Positions 17,923 through 25,766 of a stretch of 64,000 nucleotides of DNA are shown piece after piece. The stretch covers positions 1-64,000 of the forward strand of contig NZ_CAJHCP010000001.1 in the NCBI RefSeq assembly GCF_904848625.1. Direction: 5' to 3'. The DNA comes from Paraburkholderia metrosideri. GTDB lineage: Bacteria; Pseudomonadota; Gammaproteobacteria; Burkholderiales; Burkholderiaceae. The number at the start of each line of letters is the position of its first letter. Within the stretch, counting starts at the first letter, position 1. A model generated the notes under the pieces. It worked only from the letters and a program-made list of their open reading frames with translations. It made no database searches and had not been told where the DNA came from. A program made the translations under genes and the position numbers.

Positions 17923-18777
17923 ATGGGTCAGATTCTGTTCGTCGTATGGCGGGAAAGTGTCGAGGCGTTGCTGGTCGTCGGCATCCTGTACGCGTGGTTG
18001 AAAAATGGCGACGACGATGCGCGGCGCGGTTTGCCTTACCTGTGGGGTGGCGTGGCGGCCGGTTTGGTCGCGGCGGTGGCGCTGGGCGCCGCGCTGGTCG
18101 GTTTCACCGAAGTGCTGTCGGGCGACGCGCAGGATTATTTCCAGACCGCGATGGTGCTGGTCGCCTGCGTGCTGATCGTGCAGATGGTGCTGTGGATGAA
18201 GCAGCACGGCCGCACCCTCAAGCGTGACATGGAACAGTCGCTGCAGAAGAGCAAGCGCGACTCGAACTGGTGGGGCGTCGCGTTGCTGGTCGCTCTCGCG
18301 ATTGCACGCGAAGGCAGCGAAACAGTGATCTTCCTGTACGGCCTCGGATTCGGTCAGTCGGGTCATGTGGGCGGCAGCCAGATGCTTGCCGTCGCGCTCG
18401 GCCTCGGCCTCGCATTCCTGACTTTCTACGTGCTGCAACTGGGCGGCAAGATCTTCTCGTGGCGGCTGTTTTTCCGCGTCACCGAAATCATGCTGCTGTT
18501 CCTCGGCGCGGGCCTGTTCCAGACCGGCGTCGACAAGCTGATCGACAAGGAAATCCTGCCGACCATCATCGACCAGGTATGGAATTCGTCGGCGCTCCTC
18601 GATGACTCCAGCACCGTCGGTTCACTGATCTCGACGCTGACCGGCTATCGCGCCCATCCGGCGCTGATGAACCTGATTGCCTACGCGGTCTACTGGGCGG
18701 TCGTCTACCTGCTGGTGCGCCGGGCCAACCGAAAAAACAGCAAGCCGGCGCAGCAGGCGGCAGGGCGCGCAGCATGA
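17923..18777 (+). CDS. ftrC: FTR1-family iron permease FtrC
   Basis: 284 residues, about seven membrane segments. Both REXXE iron-translocation motifs are present: VWRESVEALL near residue 8 and IAREGSETVIF near residue 126. FTR1 permeases move Fe(III) formed by periplasmic oxidation across the inner membrane. GGGAGAGCTTG precedes the ATG. Its stop overlaps the ftrD start (ATGA, 18774-18777), implying translational coupling. Confidence 0.93.
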   Translation: MGQILFVVWRESVEALLVVGILYAWLKNGDDDARRGLPYLWGGVAAGLVAAVALGAALVGFTEVLSGDAQDYFQTAMVLVACVLIVQMVLWMKQHGRTLKRDMEQSLQKSKRDSNWWGVALLVALAIAREGSETVIFLYGLGFGQSGHVGGSQMLAVALGLGLAFLTFYVLQLGGKIFSWRLFFRVTEIMLLFLGAGLFQTGVDKLIDKEILPTIIDQVWNSSALLDDSSTVGSLISTLTGYRAHPALMNLIAYAVYWAVVYLLVRRANRKNSKPAQQAAGRAA

Positions 18778-20180
18778 GCACCGTCATGACCCGTCCGGGC
18801 CGCCTCGCGGCGGCTGGGCAGTGGATGCAGCGGCACGGCGCCGTGATCCGCGGCATTCAATGGGTCGTGGTCGCGGTGTATGCGTTTCTGATCATCGTCC
18901 CGGTGCTGATGCCGCTGCCGGACGATACCGCGCATCTATGGAACAACCTGACGCTCGCCGCGCAGTTCGTGTTCTGGGGCATCTGGTGGCCGTTCGTGCT
19001 GCTGTCGATGGTGATGCTCGGCCGCGTCTGGTGCGGCGTGCTGTGTCCGGAAGGCGCGCTCGCCGAGTTCGCCAGTAAATTCGGCCGCGGCCGGGCGATT
19101 CCGCGCTGGATGCGCTGGGGTGGCTGGCCGTTCGTCGCGTTCGGCATCACCACGATCTACGGTCAGATGGTGAGCGTCTACCAGTATCCGAAAGCGGTGC
19201 TGCTGGTGCTGGGCGGGTCGACCTTCGCGGCGATCATCATCGGCTTGTTATACGGCCGGGAGAAACGCGTCTGGTGCAAATATCTGTGCCCCGTCAACGG
19301 GGTTTTTTCGCTTCTGGCGCGGCTCGCGCCGTTTCACTACAAGGTCGATGAAGACGCGTGGCGCCGCTCGTACAAGAACGGCGAGCATGGGCATCGCGTG
19401 ATCCCGATCAATTGCGCGCCACTGGTGCCGTTACGCAACATGAAGGGCGCATCGGACTGCCATATGTGCGGCCGTTGCAGCGGACACCGCGACGCGATTG
19501 CGTTGACCTGGCGCAAGCCGTCGTCGGAAGTGGTGCAGCTTGGCGACAAGCAGGCCAATGCGTGGGACACCGCGTTGATCCTGTACGGTCTGCTCGGCAT
19601 CGCGATTGGCGCATTCCACTGGACCGCTTCGCGCTGGTTCGTCGACCTGAAGATGTTCTTCGCCGGCTGGCTGGTCGATCACAACATTCTCTGGCCGCTC
19701 GACACCAACGCGCCGTGGTTCCTGTTCACGCACTATCCCGAACAGAACGACGTGTTTTCGTGGCTCGACGGCACGATGGTGATCGGCTACATCCTCGCGA
19801 CCGCGCTGGTGTACGGCACGACATTGCTGGTATTGCTGGCGGGCGCGACGCGTATGCTCGGGCGCTTCAACACCGTGCGTTTGCATCATCTGACGCAGGC
19901 ATTGATTCCGATTGCAGGCACCGGCGTGTTCCTCGGCCTGTCCGCTACGACGTTGTCGTTGCTGCGCGCCGAGCACGTGTCGCTGTGGTGGGCGTCGGAC
20001 ATGCGCATTGCGATTCTGGCGATTGCCAACCTGTGGAGCGCGTGGCTCGCGTGGCTGGTCACCCATCGTTATAGCGAGCGATTCATTCAACGCGGTATTG
20101 CGATGGTGTGGTTCGTTGCGGCATTGGCGGTAGTCGATAGCGCGTGGTGGTTGATGTTCTGGGGCTGGTCGTCGAAGTAA
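18774..20180 (+). CDS. ftrD: FtrD, membrane polyferredoxin of ferrous-iron uptake
   Basis: 468 residues with several membrane spans. It carries NapH/CcoG-like Cys motifs: WCGVLCPEGA, WCKYLCPVNG, and a 4Fe-4S group DCHMCGRCSGH. In the Ftr model this protein receives electrons from the cupredoxin/permease step. Last gene of the operon; a bidirectional terminator follows 35 bp later. Length fits known FtrD proteins. Confidence 0.9.
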   Translation: MSTVMTRPGRLAAAGQWMQRHGAVIRGIQWVVVAVYAFLIIVPVLMPLPDDTAHLWNNLTLAAQFVFWGIWWPFVLLSMVMLGRVWCGVLCPEGALAEFASKFGRGRAIPRWMRWGGWPFVAFGITTIYGQMVSVYQYPKAVLLVLGGSTFAAIIIGLLYGREKRVWCKYLCPVNGVFSLLARLAPFHYKVDEDAWRRSYKNGEHGHRVIPINCAPLVPLRNMKGASDCHMCGRCSGHRDAIALTWRKPSSEVVQLGDKQANAWDTALILYGLLGIAIGAFHWTASRWFVDLKMFFAGWLVDHNILWPLDTNAPWFLFTHYPEQNDVFSWLDGTMVIGYILATALVYGTTLLVLLAGATRMLGRFNTVRLHHLTQALIPIAGTGVFLGLSATTLSLLRAEHVSLWWASDMRIAILAIANLWSAWLAWLVTHRYSERFIQRGIAMVWFVAALAVVDSAWWLMFWGWSSK

Positions 20181-20213
20181 CGCCCAAGCTTTTCGCCGAC
20201 CTTGGCGCTGCAT

Positions 20214-20250
20214 AAAAAAAGCCGTGGAGATGATCCCACGGCTTTTCATT
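20214..20250. terminator. Bidirectional terminator between ftrD and the hemP-side region
   Basis: Stem GCCGTGG (20221-20227) / CCACGGC (20236-20242) extended by A/T pairs, with seven A before and TTTT after. Leftward transcripts get a seven-U tail, so it is at least as strong for the hemP strand as for ftrD. Confidence 0.88.
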
Positions 20251-20292
20251 TTCTGCGTTAGCGTTACACGGCATGTCGTGCAATCGCATTGG

Positions 20293-20414
20293 GTGAGAAC
20301 CAAAAAAAGCGGCCTGGCTTGCTGCGACGGCTGGCTTGGTGTCTGCACGAAGGGGTCTAGTTCTCACGTGCAAGCCGTCGTTGCTGGCTACTGCCTAACA
20401 CCTCTCTGGGAGGT
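20293..20414. ncRNA. Candidate structured RNA element next to hemP
   Basis: Non-coding segment between the terminator and the hemP stop. GTGAGAAC (20293-20300) pairs with GTTCTCAC (20360-20367). Alternatively GCGACGGC (20324-20331) pairs with GCCGTCGT (20374-20381), enclosing TGCACG (20344-20349) / CGTGCA (20367-20372). A separate hairpin CACCTC / GAGGTG lies near 20400-20414. The two large pairings are mutually exclusive, a feature of switches and attenuators. On the minus strand it would be the hemP 3' UTR ending in the seven-U terminator; on either strand it could be an independent small RNA. Not recognised as 6S, tmRNA, RNase P or SRP RNA. Strand not decided. Confidence 0.4.
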
Positions 20415-20451
20415 GGTCCCCACAATACCCGGTACTGACTGCAATTCGTTC

Positions 20452-20715
20452 TTACTTGGTCAGGATCAGCTTGCCTAAGCGCGTGGCACGCAGCTGGTAG
20501 GTTTCGCCGTTATGCAAGATGCTGATGTGGCTGTGGCCTTGCAGCAGTGCGTCGCTGCGGACCGAGCGCTCCGAAGACGTCTCGGCCGAACCGCTCGCAC
20601 GGTCCGCGGCAGGCTTCGCTGCGGAGGTGCTCGCCGTCGACGCTTTCGGACGGCTGGTCAGCGCGGCTGCCGAACGGCGCAGGCTGAGGGTAGAGGTTCG
20701 GTTGAGATCGGTCAT
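20452..20715 (-). CDS. hemP: Hemin uptake protein HemP/HmuP
   Basis: 87 residues. The C-terminal half (ISILHNGETYQLRATRLGKLILTK) is the HemP domain; the first ~60 residues are Ser/Ala/Arg-rich and probably disordered, making it longer than many HemP proteins (about 50-70). In Burkholderia and Bradyrhizobium, HmuP acts with Fur/Irr-type control to promote heme-receptor expression rather than transporting heme itself. No heme receptor or ABC genes are adjacent here. A Fur-like box lies 41-55 bp upstream of the ATG. Confidence 0.9.
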   Translation of the reverse strand: MTDLNRTSTLSLRRSAAALTSRPKASTASTSAAKPAADRASGSAETSSERSVRSDALLQGHSHISILHNGETYQLRATRLGKLILTK

Positions 20716-20755
20716 TCGTTTTAGGTGTTTGTCGATTCGATGGATTAATTCTAAA

Positions 20756-20770
20756 TGATAACTATTCCCA
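20756..20770. promoter_or_regulatory. Fur box upstream of hemP
   Basis: TGATAACTATTCCCA matches 11 of 14 fixed positions of the 7-1-7 Fur consensus TGATAAT-N-ATTATCA, within an A/T-rich stretch. Its place 41 bp before the hemP ATG fits iron-repressed transcription. Confidence 0.75.
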
Positions 20771-20839
20771 TTTACAAGGAAGAGAAATTGATCGGTTTCT
20801 ATTTCTGATAGTCGGGTGGAAAGGAGTAGCAGATCGAAC

Positions 20840-20864
20840 GAGGCCGCTCATGGCTAGCGGCCTC
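20840..20864. terminator. Hairpin downstream of the DUF1857 gene
   Basis: Perfect 9-bp stem GAGGCCGCT / AGCGGCCTC with a 7-nt loop between hemP and the DUF1857 stop. It lacks a clear U-tract, so termination is uncertain. Confidence 0.45.
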
Positions 20865-20924
20865 ATGGCAGGCGGACGGCGGCGCGGACAGGGCGTCCGC
20901 GCAGCGTTCAGGGCAACGAGTGGT

Positions 20925-21407
20925 TCAATGCAACGAACCCGGCGCCTGCTTCGTCTGCACGTACTGGCGGATCAGCCGAACCGTGTCGATATCGTTCTCC
21001 CGATACGCGGACTTCACGATCTCCTGCGTTTGCACCGCGTCCTGATCGGTAGAAACAGGCAGCGTGGTCGCGTACTCGAAGCGCAGGAACAGTTGCAACT
21101 CGTCCGGCTGCTCGATCGTCATGGTCAGCGAGCCGCCCACGTAATCTGCGGTCGGCAGGATGTCGTAGCGCACGCTGCGGCTTTCCTCCAGCGTGACGCG
21201 ATCGCGCACGGTAGCTTTGCCATAATGCAGCTCACGTTCGAGCACATTGCCTTCGCGCGACAGAATCGTGCAGCTGTCGAGCCCCATCACGAACAGTTGC
21301 GGCTGCTCGGCGCGCAGCACGAGACCCTCCCACAACTGGTCGCGGGTCATCGAGTCGACGAATGGATTCAACGGATCGTTGATCTGGATAAGGTGTTCGA
21401 AATTCAA
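20925..21407 (-). CDS. DUF1857 / SRPBCC-family protein
   Basis: 160 residues, starting MNFEHLIQINDPLNPFVDSMTRDQLWEGLVLRAEQPQLFV. The layout is that of DUF1857 (AtaL-like), a START/Bet v1-type ligand-binding fold with a long C-terminal helix (SAYRENDIDTVRLIRQYVQ). No enzyme residues can be assigned. Known members are frequent in fungi and proteobacteria and may bind hydrophobic metabolites. It lies 77 bp downstream of osmC-like gene on the same strand. Confidence 0.8.
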   Translation of the reverse strand: MNFEHLIQINDPLNPFVDSMTRDQLWEGLVLRAEQPQLFVMGLDSCTILSREGNVLERELHYGKATVRDRVTLEESRSVRYDILPTADYVGGSLTMTIEQPDELQLFLRFEYATTLPVSTDQDAVQTQEIVKSAYRENDIDTVRLIRQYVQTKQAPGSLH

Positions 21408-21484
21408 GACGACAGCGTCCTATGAAAGCGTTGCAACACGTGCGGCCCGTGCGAACCGGGCCGGCTCTTCAGCCCCTCGCCGCA

Positions 21485-21883
21485 TTATGCGACGGCGAGG
21501 CCCGAACGGATCGTGATGGAATGCGTGAGAATCTTGTGAACTGGGCACGCATTGGCGATTTGCAAGAGCCGTTCCCGCTGCTCGTCGGACAGATCGCCTT
21601 CGAGCACGATCTTACGGTCGATCGTCGAGCCTTCGGCGCCAGTTTCGATCGACAGGGTCACGCGCACATCGTTGAGCGGCCAGTTCTTGCGTTGAGCGTA
21701 CATTTTCAGCGTGATCGACGTGCACGCACCGAGACTCGACAGCAACAGCGTGACGGGCGTCGGACCGCGATCGCCGCCGCCGAGCGACTCGGGTTCGTCG
21801 GCCAGCCACGTGTGCTTGCCGTCGTCAAATAAGACCTGGTAATTCGTCGAACCGATGTGGGCGGTGACGGTGGGCTCTGCCAT
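21485..21883 (-). CDS. OsmC-family protein
   Basis: 132 residues from the ATG at 21883, where the similarity begins (MAEPTVTAHIG); an upstream in-frame start would add 13 poor residues. The two conserved reactive Cys are visible in SLGACTSITLKMYA and NACPVHKIL. OsmC/Ohr proteins use this pair to reduce organic peroxides, with electrons from lipoylated proteins or thiols. The short length and GDRGPTPVTLLLSSLGAC are typical of the YhfA/OsmC-like branch, so the exact substrate is open. Confidence 0.88.
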   Translation of the reverse strand: MAEPTVTAHIGSTNYQVLFDDGKHTWLADEPESLGGGDRGPTPVTLLLSSLGACTSITLKMYAQRKNWPLNDVRVTLSIETGAEGSTIDRKIVLEGDLSDEQRERLLQIANACPVHKILTHSITIRSGLAVA

Positions 21884-22212
21884 GCGCGCTCCTGAACAGG
21901 ACGGAAAATCGCCGCGCGCCAACGCTCATTGCGATAAAACGGCGAGACGCGCGGTTCGAGCCGCTATTGTGAACGAAAGTGAACGGAATTACCGGGGTTG
22001 GCGCCTTCGTGCTGACCTGCGTGAAGGTGGGGGATGTCTGTGGGCCTGCACGGGAAACGGCAGGCGTAGCGCGCTGTTTGTGGCATCTGAGTCGCCTATG
22101 TATTTTTAACCGCGTCCGGCCGAGGCGATTGAAAAAGGTGGGGGTAGAGCGATTCGCCCGGCAATCTCCCCCACCTCGACGCGACGCTCGTCGCGAACGC
22201 CACGCGTCGGGT
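21884..22212. other. Intergenic region with the pirin-gene terminator
   Basis: About 330 bp. At 22131-22177 is a stem AGGTGGGGG / CCCCCACCT with a 23-nt loop; read leftward it ends in TTTTT and would terminate the pirin transcript. The rest should hold the osmC-like promoter. No gene seen. Confidence 0.6.
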
Positions 22213-23091
22213 TCAGTGCGATATCTCGCCCATACGGCCAGCCTGGTAATCCACCACCGCCTGGCGGATTTCGTCCTCCGTATTCATCACGAAAGGACCG
22301 TAGCGCACCACGGGTTCCTTCAGCGGCACGCCACCCAGCAACAGCACCTCAAGCGGTTCCGTGCCGGCGGTCAGCGTGACGGAGTCGCCGTCGTTCTGAA
22401 ACACCACCATCTTCTGCGCGTCGATTTCCTGCTTCGCTTCGCCTTCGCCATAAAGGCCCTTGCCAGACAATCCATAAGCGAACACGCGATAGTCCGCGGG
22501 CACCGGCTGTGTGACAGTTGCGCCGGGTTGCAACGAGAAGTGCTGATACAGGATCGGCGTGCGCGTTTCGATCGCGGCCTTCACACCGAGCGCTTCGCCG
22601 GCGATTACCTTGACGCGTACCTTGCCGTCCGCAGAGGTCGCGACCGGAATGCTCGAAGACGGCATTTCCTGATAACGCGGCGCGATCATCTTGTCGCGGC
22701 GCGGCAGATTCACCCACAGTTGCAGGCCGTGCACGCGTCCGCCGGTCCGCACGAACGAGGGATCGGGCATCTCGCTATGCACGACACCCGCGCCGGCAGT
22801 CATCCATTGCACGTCGCCCGCATGCAGGGTGCCGGAATGGCCGGCCGAGTCTTTATGGCCGAACTGGCCTTCGAGCACATACGTCACCGTTTCGAAGCCA
22901 CGATGCGGATGATCGGGCGCGCCCTTGGCCTCACCTGGCGCGTAGTCGATCGGGCCCATTTCATCGAGCAGCAGAAACGGATCGAAATCCATCAACAAGC
23001 GGGTAGGAAACGGACGGTGGACGACGAAGCCGCCACCTTCGGTCGTGCGTACGGCGGGAAACGTGCGTTCGATCGTGCGTGCCGAAGTCAT
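22213..23091 (-). CDS. Pirin-family protein (bicupin)
   Basis: 292 residues. The metal-binding cupin signature HPHRGFETVTYVLEG and later VVHSEMPD supply His ligands; a C-terminal pirin_C domain follows (PVPADYRVFAYGLSGKGLYGEGEA, LLGGVPLKEPVV). Bacterial pirins such as YhhW are quercetin dioxygenase-like enzymes. Start at 23091 is set by AAGGTG six nt upstream; a GTG nine nt earlier overlaps that site. It is divergent from a LysR gene across ~120 bp, a common pirin/LysR pair. Confidence 0.92.
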   Translation of the reverse strand: MTSARTIERTFPAVRTTEGGGFVVHRPFPTRLLMDFDPFLLLDEMGPIDYAPGEAKGAPDHPHRGFETVTYVLEGQFGHKDSAGHSGTLHAGDVQWMTAGAGVVHSEMPDPSFVRTGGRVHGLQLWVNLPRRDKMIAPRYQEMPSSSIPVATSADGKVRVKVIAGEALGVKAAIETRTPILYQHFSLQPGATVTQPVPADYRVFAYGLSGKGLYGEGEAKQEIDAQKMVVFQNDGDSVTLTAGTEPLEVLLLGGVPLKEPVVRYGPFVMNTEDEIRQAVVDYQAGRMGEISH

Positions 23092-23213
23092 CAAAGTCAC
23101 CTTGAAAAATGGGGAATAGCGTTATTTTTGAAACATGGAGCTATTATAGGGACCGTTTTTCGAGGTGCCAGCCGCCGTCACGCAATGGATTGTTCTATTA
23201 CTGGAACGATGAG

Positions 23214-24200
23214 ATGAAGATCGATTCACATAACCTGAATGACCTGATGTACTTTTCGCAGGTCGTCGAACACGGCGGGTTTTCCGCGGCCGAGCGGGTG
23301 CTGGGCATCTCGAAGTCGCGGTTGTCGCGCCGTCTGACCGAGTTGGAGGCGTCGCTCGGCGTGCGTTTGTTGCAGCGCTCCACGCGTAAGCTGGCGCTGA
23401 CCGAGGCCGGTCAACTGTTCTATCAGCACTGTCAGGCGATGCTGAGCGAGGCGCAGGCGGCGGTCAACGTCGTGCAGCAGCTACGCTCGTCGCCGCGCGG
23501 CACGGTGCGGGTCAGCGTGCCGGTCACGATCTCGCAGACCATTCTGTCGACCATCCTGCCGGAATTCATGCACCGCTATCCCGAGGTGAAAGTGGTGATG
23601 CGGGTGACGAACCGGGTGGTCGATCTGTTCGAAGATTCCATCGACGTCGCGCTGCGCGTGCGCTCCGATCCGCCGGAAAACGCCAACATTGTCGTGCGGC
23701 CGTTATGGCGCACGCAGCAGATGCTGGTCGGCGCGCCCAGTCTGTTGCAGCAGAATGCGCCGCCGTTGCTGCCTGCCGATCTGAATCGCTTCGAAACGCT
23801 CGACGTGCCGACCGGCGACGGACGCCACGTGTACAACCTGATTTCACCGGACGGCACACGTCACGCGCATGAGCACGATCCACGCCTCGTGACGGCCGAT
23901 CTGATGACGATCCGCGAAGCCGTGCTCTCGGGCGTCGGCATCGCTGCATTACCGGAAATGATGTATGGCTCCGCGTTGCGTGCGGGGCAGTTGTCGCCGG
24001 TCATGCCGGGTTGGACCTTTCCCACGCCGCAGTTGTACGCGGTATTCGTGTCGCGCCAGGGAATGGTGCCGGCGGTGCGTGCGTTCGTCGATTATCTGGT
24101 TGAAATGCTCGATCCCGACGATGGAAAACACATCATGGGCGAGTGTCCGGTGCGAGAAGCCAAAGCCGCGGCACAAGCGTCGTTCGCTACGGCGATATAG
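23214..24200 (+). CDS. LysR-family regulator, pirin-linked
   Basis: 328 residues. Winged HTH at residues ~5-62 (FSAAERVLGISKSRLSRRLTELEASLGVRLLQRSTRKLALTEAG), then a periplasmic-binding-like effector domain (TVRVSVPVTISQTIL, GIAALPEMMYG). The start at 23214 begins right at the HTH; a longer frame from 23109 would cover the shared promoter. An interrupted dyad AATAGC (about 23118) / GCTATT (about 23149) between the two genes could be part of its binding site. Likely controls the divergent pirin gene. Confidence 0.9.
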   Translation: MKIDSHNLNDLMYFSQVVEHGGFSAAERVLGISKSRLSRRLTELEASLGVRLLQRSTRKLALTEAGQLFYQHCQAMLSEAQAAVNVVQQLRSSPRGTVRVSVPVTISQTILSTILPEFMHRYPEVKVVMRVTNRVVDLFEDSIDVALRVRSDPPENANIVVRPLWRTQQMLVGAPSLLQQNAPPLLPADLNRFETLDVPTGDGRHVYNLISPDGTRHAHEHDPRLVTADLMTIREAVLSGVGIAALPEMMYGSALRAGQLSPVMPGWTFPTPQLYAVFVSRQGMVPAVRAFVDYLVEMLDPDDGKHIMGECPVREAKAAAQASFATAI

Positions 24201-24330
24201 CAGGTCCCAAGCATCGCAGCATCGTTTTTAGCATTTAAGCGCGGACTGTCATGAGTACTTTCAATGGCTGTTTTCTTGAATGCGCGCGTTCGCGGACCTA
24301 TAGTGAAATCCCTTCGCTAAGGAGTCTCTT

Positions 24331-24453
24331 ATGCGAAAACTCATGGCCGCTATGATAGTCGGCCTGATAGGGCTGAGCGCGCTGTCCGTGTCGATCACGG
24401 CTGTCGCATGCGATGATTCTAGTAGCCCTCATACTTCGACCGAGGGCAAATGA
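24331..24453 (+). CDS. Small predicted lipoprotein (40 residues)
   Basis: ATG at 24331 follows TAAGGAG with 7-nt spacing. The peptide is MRKLMAAMIVGLIGLSALS, a few more hydrophobic residues, then a lipobox-like AVAC and the short mature part CDDSSSPHTSTEGK. Cys27 would be lipidated; Asp at +2 is the E. coli inner-membrane retention signal. The mature peptide is only 14 residues. No family recognised. It is convergent with exbD and shares its terminator. Confidence 0.65.
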   Translation: MRKLMAAMIVGLIGLSALSVSITAVACDDSSSPHTSTEGK

Positions 24454-24482
24454 TCACGCCGCCCGAAGGCGCCGAGTGCGCA

Positions 24483-24524
24483 CAAAAAAAGGCCTTCATC
24501 TGACGATGAAGGCCTTTTACTTTT
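24483..24524. terminator. Bidirectional terminator between the small lipoprotein gene and exbD
   Basis: Stem AAGGCCTTCATC / GATGAAGGCCTT with a TGAC loop, A7 on one side and TTTTACTTTT on the other. Serves both convergent transcripts. Confidence 0.93.
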
Positions 24525-24547
24525 AGCCCTTGTTTTAAGGGCTTTTG

Positions 24548-24967
24548 TTACTTTTTGGTCGGCTGCGTGACGAAGCCGATCTTGGTGAGGCCGCCAGCTT
24601 GCGCCGCCGACATCACCTGCGCCACTTTCTCGTACGGGACCTTGCGGTCCGCGTCCAGATGCAGTTCCGGTTGCGGCTCTGCTTGCGCGGCCGCGGCGAT
24701 CTTTGCGTTCAGCGTCGCGTCGTCGACCTTCTGGTCGTCCCACATGACGTTACCGTCCGCGTCGATCGCGATGGTGACCTGCGCGGGCTTCGTGTCTTCC
24801 TTCTGACTGCTTGCATGCGGCAGATCGATTTTGACCGCGTGACGGATCACCGGAATCGTCACCATGAAAACAATCAGGAGAACCAGCATGACGTCGACGA
24901 GCGGCGTCATGTTGATTTCGTTCATCAGGCCGTCGTCATCGTCGCCGGCGAAGGGGCTCATTGCCAT
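24548..24967 (-). CDS. exbD: Biopolymer transport protein ExbD
   Basis: 139 residues. One N-terminal membrane helix (PLVDVMLVLLIVFMVTIPVI) containing the functional Asp of the LVDV motif, then a periplasmic domain (VKIDLPHA, VTIAIDADGNVMWDDQ, LHLDADRKVPYEKVAQVMS). Works with ExbB as the proton-driven motor of TonB. Last gene of bfd-microprotein-tonB-exbB-exbD; 16 nt after exbB. Confidence 0.93.
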   Translation of the reverse strand: MAMSPFAGDDDDGLMNEINMTPLVDVMLVLLIVFMVTIPVIRHAVKIDLPHASSQKEDTKPAQVTIAIDADGNVMWDDQKVDDATLNAKIAAAAQAEPQPELHLDADRKVPYEKVAQVMSAAQAGGLTKIGFVTQPTKK

Positions 24968-24983
24968 CGGATTGCCTCGTCGA

Positions 24984-25733
24984 TCAGTTGACGCGGGTCG
25001 CGAGACGCAGGCCGTCGCCAGCCGCTGCGCCAGCGCCGCGCTTGGACGACGACAAACGTGCGCCCGTCACGAAGAACGCATGCAGACCGTGCGCGAAGCG
25101 GCTCAGCTTGGCGACGAATGCCTTGTTGGCGCGCGTCAGTGCGTTATAGCCGAGCACAGCGGGAATCGCGACGAACAGACCGAATGCGGTCATGATCAGC
25201 GCTTCACCAACCGGACCGGCGACCTGGTCGATCGACGACTGACCGCTTGCGCCAATCGCCAGCAGCGCGTGATAAATGCCCCACACCGTGCCGAACAGAC
25301 CGACGAACGGCGCCGTGCTGCCAATCGACGCGAGAATCGCGAGGCCGCTCTGCATGCGCGTGACACTTTCGTCCATCGTGTCTTTCAGGCAGCGTGTGAC
25401 CCAATCCGACACGTCCATACGGTCGTGCAGATGCGGTTGCGTCTGATGATGGTGATCGGCCGCTTCCTGCCCCGACAGCGCGAGCGCGAGGAACGGGTTG
25501 TCCTGCGGCGTCGACGAACCGGCGCCGAGTTTCTTGATGCCGTCGGCGAGATCGTCCGAATGCCAGAACGCCTGATCGGCATTCTTCGTGAGGCGCTTCA
25601 GGCGCATCACGTTCCACGCCTTGATGACGATCACGCTCCACGACATCACCGACATGATCAACAGCGCGAGCGCGATACCGCGCGTCACGAAATCCCCTTG
25701 CGCCCACACGTGCGCCAATCCGTAGTTTTGCAT
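24984..25733 (-). CDS. exbB: Biopolymer transport protein ExbB
   Basis: 249 residues, MotA/TolQ/ExbB family. N-terminal membrane helix (residues ~17-38), a cytoplasmic region that includes an unusual His cluster (ADHHHQTQPHLH), and the two conserved helices around ASIGSTAPFVGLFGTVWGIYHAL and GEALIMTAFGLFVAIPAVLGYN. Forms the pentameric proton channel around ExbD. Lies between tonB (33 bp upstream) and exbD. Confidence 0.94.
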   Translation of the reverse strand: MQNYGLAHVWAQGDFVTRGIALALLIMSVMSWSVIVIKAWNVMRLKRLTKNADQAFWHSDDLADGIKKLGAGSSTPQDNPFLALALSGQEAADHHHQTQPHLHDRMDVSDWVTRCLKDTMDESVTRMQSGLAILASIGSTAPFVGLFGTVWGIYHALLAIGASGQSSIDQVAGPVGEALIMTAFGLFVAIPAVLGYNALTRANKAFVAKLSRFAHGLHAFFVTGARLSSSKRGAGAAAGDGLRLATRVN

Positions 25734-25766
25734 TGCAATTCCTTATTTTTAAAATCTGCTTCAGTT

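Noticed and set aside
20293-20414. 6S RNA, tmRNA, SRP or RNase P RNA
   Set aside because: None of their conserved sequence blocks were recognised; kept only as an unassigned structured element.
21979-23217. Rightward 412-codon frame opposite the pirin gene
   Set aside because: Antisense to the pirin cupin motifs; it also covers the pirin terminator and the LysR promoter.
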